In this document: in pieces, positions 17,732 to 24,488 of the stretch
Numbering within the stretch: position 1 is the first letter of the stretch
How the letters are laid out: each line of letters opens with the position of its first letter
Assembly: GCA_963676635.1 (NCBI GenBank)
Contig: OY781105.1
Location: forward strand, 3,720,001-3,784,000
DNA: 64,000 nucleotides
Direction: 5' to 3'
DNA from: GCA-002708315 sp963676635
GTDB taxonomy: Bacteria > Bacteroidota > Bacteroidia > Bacteroidales > F082
Translations under genes and position numbers: made by a program
Notes under the pieces: model-generated
Told to the model about the DNA's origin: nothing
Databases searched by the model: none
Seen by the model: the letters and a program-made list of their open reading frames with translations, nothing else

Positions 17732-19291
17732 ATGCAAATAATGAATAAGAGGTTTCCAGTTTTATCAAAACTCGTACTTATGTTATGTCGATTTATTCTA
17801 TTTATAACAACTCTATTTTCACTATTATATATTAATATTGGTTTTGCACAACAAACATTTGATATCTTAATAGATGATGAAGATGACGCTTATGCCTTTA
17901 ATTTTGTTTTGGATAGTGATAACAATTCCATTGGCATTGTATTAAAGAGACAGGTTGATTCATCAGTTTTCAGGTCATATTTATACAAAGTTAGTGAAAA
18001 TGGTGATACGATATCCCGGCTGATTTCTAAAACCGATACTGTGCTTAATTTGAGGGATATAATAGTAGTGAGTGACTCTCCGATAGAATACCTTGTTACC
18101 GGTACAGGATATAATGTTGACAGCTCAAGTGTTTACTGGTTTTCATACTTTGCCAAAGTAAATAGTAACCTGGATATTATCTGGGAAAAAATATACCAAT
18201 TACACCAGGTATATGATTATGGAACTATTCCTTGGTATCCCAACTTACTTAAGCTTAAAGATGGAGGATATTTACATGCTTGTTATTTGCAACCAAGTCA
18301 TAATATGTTTCTTTTTCGGTTTTCTGACAATGGAGATAGTCTAGATTACAGAATATACACAGGAAGCACAAGTGCTGATAGTGCCGGTATGGTTCAGGAT
18401 CTAACATATAATTACGATTCAACAGCCTATTGGCTACATACGCATTTTGCTCATTACGATCCCCTTGGTCCTGAATCGCAATGTATTGAGGTGGATTTTA
18501 ATTTACAGCAAACCGAAGTTCTTTATTACCCTAGATGGTTCTGTGATCATCTCTCTGCAAAACTCTTGCCTGATGGGAATCTTGTAGCTGGCAGTAAATC
18601 TTCGATTCCTTTTTATAATCCGCCAAATACATATTCCATGAATTTCCTGATGGCCTATAAACTAGATACTGGTTTTAGGGTATTGGATAGTTGTTATATA
18701 ACAAATCCAAGGTCAAAAAATAGAACTAGTAATTGTGCACTTGATTATTACTCGCCGGATAATATCTATTTGGTCGGAGAAGACAGTACTTCGTTAAGTA
18801 CATATCCAAATTACTATAATTATATTGCCATAGCTAGGATGGATCAGAATTTGAACTTAATATCAGAAAAATATTTTGGAGGAGATGCACATTATGCCAG
18901 TGCTTCTGTAACAGCTTGTTCCGATGGGGGAATGCTGTTAACATGCACAAGGTATGATTATTTAATGCAGGATGAAGAGCGTGATATTTATATAGTAAAA
19001 CTGGATACATCATACTTTCCGGTAGGAAATACAGAAATTGAAATAGGCAATTTGCATAATGCTATACTTTACCCCAATCCGGGAAATGAAGTTATAAATA
19101 TAAGAACATCATTAAAAGAGACCTGTTTTGAGCTTTACAACCTTAATGGAATAGTGGTGCTGCGTGAGTCAATTAATAATCTGATAACGACACTAAATAC
19201 TGAAAATTTATTGCCTGGTATGTATACCTGGCAAATTAAAGATAATAATATTGTTTACGAGACAGGTAAATGGATTAAATCAAATAAATAA
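17732..19291 (+). CDS. Secreted protein with T9SS C-terminal sorting domain
   Basis: 519 residues from the ATG at 17732; the ATG at 17741 is an equally plausible start. A hydrophobic signal region ends in LLYINIGFAQ. The body resembles delta-60/propeller-like repeat proteins (DNNSIGIVLK, LKDGGYLHACYL, PDGNLVAGSKS, SDGGMLLTCTRYD), each describing a strand-rich blade. The C-terminal ~75 residues are a type A T9SS sorting domain: AILYPNPGNEVINI, then ELYNLNGIVVLRES, then LPGMYTWQIKD. It should therefore be exported to the cell surface or medium by T9SS. Four bases separate its stop from the next start, which suggests co-transcription. Ligand unknown. Confidence 0.85.
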   Translation: MQIMNKRFPVLSKLVLMLCRFILFITTLFSLLYINIGFAQQTFDILIDDEDDAYAFNFVLDSDNNSIGIVLKRQVDSSVFRSYLYKVSENGDTISRLISKTDTVLNLRDIIVVSDSPIEYLVTGTGYNVDSSSVYWFSYFAKVNSNLDIIWEKIYQLHQVYDYGTIPWYPNLLKLKDGGYLHACYLQPSHNMFLFRFSDNGDSLDYRIYTGSTSADSAGMVQDLTYNYDSTAYWLHTHFAHYDPLGPESQCIEVDFNLQQTEVLYYPRWFCDHLSAKLLPDGNLVAGSKSSIPFYNPPNTYSMNFLMAYKLDTGFRVLDSCYITNPRSKNRTSNCALDYYSPDNIYLVGEDSTSLSTYPNYYNYIAIARMDQNLNLISEKYFGGDAHYASASVTACSDGGMLLTCTRYDYLMQDEERDIYIVKLDTSYFPVGNTEIEIGNLHNAILYPNPGNEVINIRTSLKETCFELYNLNGIVVLRESINNLITTLNTENLLPGMYTWQIKDNNIVYETGKWIKSNK

Positions 19292-19295
19292 AGTT

Positions 19296-20456
19296 ATGAG
19301 AATTTTAAGAATAGTGCTTACTATGGTAATTATGGTAACATTTACGGAATTATTTTCGCAAGTTAACCATGAGAACACAACAACGAATGAATTAAATTCA
19401 AGTGCAATAGGCACAAGTACTATTGCAAATGGAAGCAATTCATTTGCTGCGGGCTATTTTTCATCAGCAATAGGTCAAAGGAGTATATCTCTTGGAACAT
19501 ATTGTGAGTCGGGCAATACAGAGGCGATATCCATAGGTTCATATGCTATTTCGGGTGCCGATGGATCATTTACGTTGGGGAGGTTAGTTGAAACGAGTTC
19601 AAATGCCTCCCAGGCAATGGTAATTGGAATGGGAGTTTCACAAAATTACAAACTTGTGAATTCCATGGTGAATTCACTGGCAATAGGTTTTAATAGTACA
19701 AAGCCTACATTGTTTGTAAGTCAGGCACCATCAAATGTTGGATATACTTTAACTGGAAAAGTATCAATAGGAAATATTTCAGATGCTAATGGATATTATT
19801 TTCCCCAGGCAAAACTCCACCTCCGCGCCGACGAATCAGAAATAGCAGCAATGCTAATAGAGCCTTATAACTGGGCAGGGGGTTCAGGTGGTAAATCAAT
19901 ATCAGAGAACGGAGCATACTTATTTCTTGGGAATAGCAATCATAGTGTAGGAGCTACGTCTGATTTGGGGCTGTTATTTAATTCTGAATCGAATTATATA
20001 TTTGGAGAAGGAAATATAGGGGCAGGTGTTGACGATCCAAAAACAAAGCTTCATGTAAATGGAGATATAATGTTTGAGAATGATTTTGATGGAATGATTA
20101 TGAAATCACCTGACGGCCAGTGTTGGAAAGGAAATATGAGCAACGAAGGAGAACTGGTTTTTATCAGCATCGACTGTGAGAGTCTGTCAGGAATGAGTAA
20201 TAAAGAGGAAAAGACTCAAATTTTTATCTACCCCAATCCTGCAAGCAACCAAATCACTGTTGAATACACAGGCGATCAGCAAAGTGTAAGATTAACCCTA
20301 AACACAATCAACAACGCACTTATCTCTACACATAAGATATATCAGGGGGATAACACAATAGCGATAAATGGAATATCATCGCAAATGATTATAGCCACGA
20401 TATTTGATACAAAGGGCAATGTGGTTTCTTCAAAAAAGATAATGATAAGTAATTAA
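19296..20456 (+). CDS. YadA-head-like repeat protein with T9SS C-terminal domain
   Basis: 386 residues from the ATG at 19296, which gives the signal peptide MRILRIVLTMVIMVTFTELFSQ; in-frame codons upstream lie inside the preceding gene. Residues about 35-100 contain left-handed-helix repeats like those of the YadA/trimeric adhesin head (SSAIGTSTIANGSNSFAAG, then SAIGQRSISLGT). The middle has AKLHLRADESEIAAMLIEP and a TKLHVNGDI segment as in phage tail-fibre-like Bacteroidota proteins. The C-terminus (FIYPNPASNQITVEY onward) is a T9SS type A sorting domain rather than a YadA membrane anchor. It is probably a surface adhesin; trimerisation is inferred. Confidence 0.82.
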   Translation: MRILRIVLTMVIMVTFTELFSQVNHENTTTNELNSSAIGTSTIANGSNSFAAGYFSSAIGQRSISLGTYCESGNTEAISIGSYAISGADGSFTLGRLVETSSNASQAMVIGMGVSQNYKLVNSMVNSLAIGFNSTKPTLFVSQAPSNVGYTLTGKVSIGNISDANGYYFPQAKLHLRADESEIAAMLIEPYNWAGGSGGKSISENGAYLFLGNSNHSVGATSDLGLLFNSESNYIFGEGNIGAGVDDPKTKLHVNGDIMFENDFDGMIMKSPDGQCWKGNMSNEGELVFISIDCESLSGMSNKEEKTQIFIYPNPASNQITVEYTGDQQSVRLTLNTINNALISTHKIYQGDNTIAINGISSQMIIATIFDTKGNVVSSKKIMISN

Positions 20457-20458
20457 TA

Positions 20459-20578
20459 TATTATTATGTAAACAGCTCAGGGGTTGTTGATTGGGCAGAT
20501 ATTGTTGACAATGACAATGAATACTTTTATTCAAGTGTGAATAATTATGCCGGAATGGGGCAACCTATTGAAAATTGA
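20459..20578 (+). pseudogene. Orphan C-terminal coding fragment
   Basis: A 39-codon stretch without a start codon reads YYYVNSSGVVDWADIVDNDN, continues NEYFYSSVNNYAGMGQPIEN and stops at 20578. It begins 3 bp after the preceding stop. The composition is protein-like, so it is probably the tail of a lost gene. Family not recognised. Confidence 0.35.
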
Positions 20579-20591
20579 TATGTTATGAAAA

Positions 20592-20822
20592 ATGATTTAT
20601 ATTTTAGTGTGGTTGCACGTGTCTGCCCTTGGATGAAACTACGCTCAGTGGGGGGGTGAAATTTTAGAGTATATAACTTACGATAATGGCTATTATAATT
20701 ATACTTATAAGACAAGAGCCTTTACTCGTGGGTCAAGATATAAAGATTCAGTTGTTCAAGTTAAAGATACGTCTAAAACCAACAAAAAGTTCTATATAAA
20801 AAAAGTTCGTAAAAATGAATAA
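20592..20822 (+). pseudogene. Small gene interrupted by an in-frame TGA inside a repeat
   Basis: From the ATG at 20592 one frame reads MIYILVWLHVSALG, hits TGA at 20634-20636, then continues in the same frame as NYAQWGGEILEYITYDNGYY and on to KKFYIKKVRKNE with a stop at 20820-20822. The stop region overlaps the ATG of the next gene by 8 bp, as in a coupled operon. The bases around the TGA (20616-20656) are a copy of a dispersed hairpin repeat found at 57386-57429 and elsewhere, so insertion of the repeat probably replaced the original N-terminal part. Family not recognised. Confidence 0.5.
20616..20656. repeat. Dispersed hairpin repeat (CTACGCTCAGTGGG family), long form
   Basis: CACGTGTCTGCCCTTGGATG followed by AAACTACGCTCAGTGGGGGG. 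The same sequence, with small changes, lies inverted at 57386-57429, and its right half recurs near 57003-57019, 57491-57523 and 57632-57647. Confidence 0.75.
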
Positions 20823-21609
20823 TCGAATTATTGTAATAATATTATTATCTCTTATAACTTCTTGTGAAAACCCATATTATTATGTTGAGAGGTTTGAAAA
20901 TGGGAATATTAAAGAAAAATGTGAGATAATAGATAGTTTGAAAAACGGTAAATGTATAAAATACTATGAAGAAAACAGTAAAATTTCTTCAATAACAACG
21001 TGGGAAAACGATACTTTAAATGGTATCGCCAAGTATTATGATTCAAATGGTGAATTAATGGAATTATATACATGGGAAAATGGTAGGAAAATAGGACCGT
21101 TTAAAAAATATTATAATAATGGTAATATAAAAATTGAAGGTAATTATTATTTAGGAGAATTTGATGGTTCAATAAATTATTTTTTGAAAGATGGACACTT
21201 GGAAGCTATCGGAAAATATATTCTTCTTGAACCATTTGAGAGTTACTTAAATGAGGTGATTTATTTCAATCAAAATGGAGATACCAATTATAGAAAAAGT
21301 AATTATTTTGAAATTAAAAGTGTTAATGATACAATATCTATTGGAGATACATTATTTCTGGAAGTGGATCTTAAAGCCCCTCATTTTAGTGAAAGTGAAA
21401 TGTTTGTATATTTTGAAATTGCTAATGATACGAATTATTATCGTAGATTATATACTGATAACTATGTCGTAATTTATGATTATTTTCCGCAAAAGACAGG
21501 TGAGCATAAAATTCATGGAGTAATCGAAGAATATTGTAAAAAGGATGATTCAACTCCTGGATGGGAAACAAGGTTATACTATTTTGATTATTATTATTTT
21601 GTTAAATGA
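20815..21609 (+). CDS. Lipoprotein with MORN-variant (YwqK-like) repeats
   Basis: 264 residues. A short signal peptide ends in the lipobox LITSC, giving a lipid-modified cysteine at about residue 17 and likely anchoring in the envelope. Residues about 27-130 hold five or six MORN_2-type repeats of about 22 residues with the consensus YYxNGxIKxxxxWxNxxxxG (NGKCIKYYEENSKISSITTW, then NGIAKYYDSNGELMELYTW). A C-terminal beta domain of about 110 residues follows (about 155-264). Proteins of this type are sometimes labelled YwqK-family antitoxins, but nothing here supports a toxin-antitoxin role. It is coupled to the broken gene upstream. Confidence 0.8.
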   Translation: MNNRIIVIILLSLITSCENPYYYVERFENGNIKEKCEIIDSLKNGKCIKYYEENSKISSITTWENDTLNGIAKYYDSNGELMELYTWENGRKIGPFKKYYNNGNIKIEGNYYLGEFDGSINYFLKDGHLEAIGKYILLEPFESYLNEVIYFNQNGDTNYRKSNYFEIKSVNDTISIGDTLFLEVDLKAPHFSESEMFVYFEIANDTNYYRRLYTDNYVVIYDYFPQKTGEHKIHGVIEEYCKKDDSTPGWETRLYYFDYYYFVK

Positions 21610-21826
21610 TAGAATTCCAACAATTTGATCCTACTAATAGCGTGAGGTCTTCATCTTGTGCTATAAGAAAATAGAAATTAGTGGATTTTACGTGTTATTG
21701 TAATGAATGTCGTGTCTTTGATTTAAATTGACTCGTAGTTATTCTGAAAATGGTTTTTAAAACCCGTAAGGATTTTTTTAAAGACTTTTTTCGGAAATAA
21801 CTTCGCTAAATCAGAAAATTAATTGA

Positions 21827-22006
21827 AGTGTATTATTTAATTTTTATATTTGTCAAACAGTGAATAACTCTCTATTAAATATTGATGCAAAAAGTGCACT
21901 TTGGTTTGACGACGTACAATTCCCAACAATTTTATTAATGACTCATTATGAATATTATGTTACAGAAAAAGTATCGGCTTTTGATTATTGTTTTAATTAT
22001 CACTAG
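21827..22006 (+). pseudogene. Possible remnant of an exported-protein tail
   Basis: The 338-bp gap 21610-21947 has no intact gene. Near its end one open frame without a clear start reads NNSLLNIDAKSALWFDDVQF followed by PTILLMTHYEYY and stops at 22004-22006, overlapping the next gene. The W-F/I-DD-V-x-FP wording resembles the last strand of jelly-roll modules in secreted Bacteroidota proteins. Evidence is thin. Confidence 0.25.
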
Positions 22007-22841
22007 TTTAGACTCTCTATCTCAATGCAATAAAGAATCGACCTTAATGTATCCAGATGATTTTTGGAGCTTGAGAACAAGGCATACTTACATTGCTGGA
22101 AATGATTGTGCTTTTTTTGGTTCAACAGATAAAGACTTTTTCAATTTACTTAAGTCTTATGAAAGTCCAGATACAGTCATGAATATAATAAAAAATAAGT
22201 CGTTGATCTCATACAAGGATATTTGGCGTTATCAGTCAACTTATGACACGACCTACTTGCCTGACATAATTAGAATTTATGATACTGTTTCTGATAAAGA
22301 AGTGAAATATGCTTGTTTGTCAATACTTGGTTTTAACAAGTATAAAGGCAACATTGTGGCAAAAAATATAGATTGGTCTTGTGCAAAGGAATGGATATTG
22401 TTTGCCAGTAGTTACCCTAATCTAGTAAATATAGATAGTGTTATTAATAGAATAGAGACTCTTATTATTGCTTATGGTGATTACGTTTATCTTCAATACT
22501 TTGAACAAATAAATACTGTTTTAGGCCATTACAATTCCGATAAACCTAAAGAATTATTATTCACGCTTGCAACTAATAGTAATAATAATATTATTAAGCT
22601 TGATGCGGTCATATGCATGAATTTGATTGGCGATTCGTTATATCAGAACAGACTGGTTTCATCAATAATAAAAGGTAAAGAGTTGTCACGATATGAAATA
22701 AAAAAAATTGCAATGATTTTTATAAAGTATGATTTATCAAATAAGCTTGATGAAATAGTGTTATCAAGTTCCTCTGCAAAAAGAAATAAGGAATCAATTT
22801 TAGTTAAGATAAAAGATATAAAAAATGAATGTAAATTATAA
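21948..22841 (+). CDS. Exported hypothetical protein, HEAT-like helical repeats
   Basis: 297 residues. The N-terminus has a signal peptide (MLQKKYRLLIIVLIITSLDSLSQC) and either the first or the second Met could start it. The body is predominantly helical with repeats of about 35-40 residues, such as TVSDKEVKYACLSILGFNKY and NNNIIKLDAVICMNLIGDSL, which look like HEAT/armadillo units. No catalytic motif was seen. The last 17 bp overlap the next gene, a truncated C39-like peptidase, so the two were probably co-translated. Function unknown; the HEAT call is by pattern only. Confidence 0.65.
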   Translation: MNIMLQKKYRLLIIVLIITSLDSLSQCNKESTLMYPDDFWSLRTRHTYIAGNDCAFFGSTDKDFFNLLKSYESPDTVMNIIKNKSLISYKDIWRYQSTYDTTYLPDIIRIYDTVSDKEVKYACLSILGFNKYKGNIVAKNIDWSCAKEWILFASSYPNLVNIDSVINRIETLIIAYGDYVYLQYFEQINTVLGHYNSDKPKELLFTLATNSNNNIIKLDAVICMNLIGDSLYQNRLVSSIIKGKELSRYEIKKIAMIFIKYDLSNKLDEIVLSSSSAKRNKESILVKIKDIKNECKL

Positions 22842-23172
22842 AACAATAATATTACTTGTTGTTATAAGCTACTTATCTGTTGAATTATTTTCCCAAGTTG
22901 AGACTTGTCAACCAATTTTATCAACAGGAGTATTCAACCAAGCTGATACCGAGTGGGAAAGTGAATTGTTGGGTAATCAACTAGGTAATTGCTATGGTGC
23001 TACAATTGGAAATAAAGGGTGTGCATTAACTTCTATGGCAATGTTATTTCGAGGACATAACAATAATATGGATGTAAATCCTGAAAACTTAAATGACTGG
23101 ATTTTAAATGCTGGATTTTGGTATAATGGATGTAATATGTGGTGGAGTAAAATGGACGAATACCCCCACTAA
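22825..23172 (+). pseudogene. Truncated exported C39-like peptidase domain protein
   Basis: 115 residues: a signal peptide (to about 24, ending VELFSQ) and the N-terminal part of a Peptidase_C39_2-like domain. The nucleophile region is GNKGCALTSMAMLFRG (Cys about 66), followed by NPENLNDWILNAGFWYNG. The frame ends in KMDEYPH-stop, and the stop codon lies inside a hairpin repeat starting at 23163. The family needs a downstream His and Asp/Asn, which are missing, so the product should be inactive. The repeat appears to have cut the gene off, and no C-terminal remainder is seen downstream. Confidence 0.65.
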
Positions 23173-23194
23173 GCGTAGTTTGTAACTACGCTTC
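23163..23194. repeat. Dispersed hairpin repeat, short form, at the truncated peptidase gene
   Basis: CCCCCACT is followed by a perfect 10-bp inverted repeat AAGCGTAGTT/AACTACGCTT with a TGT loop. It is the reverse-complement relative of 57491-57523. It could also act as a transcription terminator, but it lacks a T-run. Confidence 0.75.
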
Positions 23195-23381
23195 ACATAT
23201 TAAAACAATTTATTTAATAGCAATAGTTAGAGCTATTATTATAGGTTATTGCATCGTTGAAAAGGGAATGAAAAAAACTTATTTTAGGCACAATTCTTTG
23301 GTTTTGATTAGGGTTATTATTAAGTATCCACCCTACTAACCCCGTACCTCAAACATAGCGGGCAATTCATATTTTAGCCGC

Positions 23382-23540
23382 ATGAGAACAAAAAACAAAT
23401 AAACCAAGGAACAAATGTTTAATTTGATTCGTAAGTGGGAGAAGGGAGATCAAACGCAAGAAGAATTTTTCAAAGAACACAACATAGCTAAAAGCACATT
23501 CGGTTATTGACGTAAAAAGAAATTGCGCTGGCATATTTAA
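23382..23540 (+). pseudogene. IS66-type accessory (TnpA-like) gene remnant
   Basis: A degenerate frame beginning at about 23382 reads MRTKNK-stop-TKEQMFNLIRKWEKG, then DQTQEEFFKEHNIAKSTFGY, a TGA where the family has Trp, then RKKKLRW. The wording matches the small HTH protein at the 5' end of IS66-family elements (KWExSGxSQxxFCxxHNIxxxTFxYW). It has at least two nonsense changes, and no tnpB or transposase follows, so only a scar remains. The rest of the gap 23195-23646 shows no other gene. Confidence 0.6.
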
Positions 23541-23646
23541 ATGAAATCAGTCAATTTGAGGTCAATAATCACCAACAAATTCATATCTTTACCACAAAAA
23601 GCAATAAATCGGATTCAAAGTATGAAATAGATGAAAGGAAGTTGTT

Positions 23647-24339
23647 ATGAAAACTAAAACGTTGATGATTTTCGTATTAATGTTTAATATTATTGGTGCT
23701 TTGTATTCTCAAGAAACAAAAAGTAATAAATATTTTACTCTGGAAATAGATTATTCTCCAGTCTTGGTGTATCAGTTTGAGAATTCAGTGGATGCAGATG
23801 TTAATAATGATTACAACTTTCTTGCAGGATTGAAGATAAATTATGAGATAGAAAGACAATATTTTATTTATCATTTTTCCACAGGTTTTATGTATAACAC
23901 AAAAGATTTCTCTGTTAATTATTTGGATAGTAAAACAATTATCAAAAAGGATCAGGATTATTCATTTTTTAAAATCCCTTTTTTATTTGGAGTTTCTTAT
24001 AAGCTAAATAATTATTCTATAGGAATTGGTACAGGAGTTATGTTAAACTATTTTAATGAACATAAGTGTATTTCATATTACACAGATGGGAATATCTCTG
24101 GTTTATTTCCAAGTGATTTGGAATTTAATCCATTTGGAGAAATATACTATAATTTAAATGTCAGTTACACTTTTCCAAATAAGAGAATCTCTGTAGCTAT
24201 ACAGCCATATGTATTGCAAAATTTATCTAATCCATTATTTTATTCTAATTCCTTTTATAACCGGGGGAAATTGTCATATGGTATTAATATTGTATTTAAG
24301 CTAAAAGTTAACAAAAATAAATTAGAAGATGAAAAATAA
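23647..24339 (+). CDS. Outer-membrane beta-barrel protein (PorT/OmpW-like size)
   Basis: 230 residues with a signal peptide (MKTKTLMIFVLMFNIIGALYSQ) and about eight amphipathic strands of alternating aromatic and polar residues (YFIYHFSTGFMYNTKDF, YSIGIGTGVMLNYFNE, KLSYGINIVFKLKV). The size and strand number fit the outer_membrane_beta-barrel (PorT-like) family common in the phylum. The last strand is followed by a charged tail, so the canonical C-terminal aromatic is not terminal. The gene is in a low-complexity accessory stretch, and no function is assigned. Confidence 0.75.
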   Translation: MKTKTLMIFVLMFNIIGALYSQETKSNKYFTLEIDYSPVLVYQFENSVDADVNNDYNFLAGLKINYEIERQYFIYHFSTGFMYNTKDFSVNYLDSKTIIKKDQDYSFFKIPFLFGVSYKLNNYSIGIGTGVMLNYFNEHKCISYYTDGNISGLFPSDLEFNPFGEIYYNLNVSYTFPNKRISVAIQPYVLQNLSNPLFYSNSFYNRGKLSYGINIVFKLKVNKNKLEDEK

Positions 24340-24366
24340 GATTACGATCATATTTATTTAATAATT

Positions 24367-24406
24367 CCCACACTAACCGTAGTTACAAACTACCCTGAGT
24401 ATAGGG
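24367..24406. repeat. Dispersed hairpin repeat, degenerate copy
   Basis: The centre GTAGTTACAAACTAC is identical to the copy at 57491-57523. Flanks (CCCACACTAACC, CCTGAGTATAGGG) are diverged arms of the same palindrome. It lies between the beta-barrel gene and valS. Confidence 0.6.
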
Positions 24407-24458
24407 ATTCAAATATCAAAACTTTACCTAAACATCATCATCATACCACTATCTTTTC

Positions 24459-24466
24459 TATTTTTG
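24459..24466 (+). promoter_or_regulatory. Candidate -7 element for valS
   Basis: TATTTTTG, an exact TAnnTTTG match, ends 22 bp before the valS ATG. The -33 element is not obvious. Confidence 0.45.
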
Positions 24467-24488
24467 CCGTCTAATTAAAAAGTGCATT

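Noticed and set aside
20815..21609. YwqK-family antitoxin
   Set aside because: It is a lipoprotein with MORN-type repeats and no toxin gene beside it; the antitoxin label does not fit the location.
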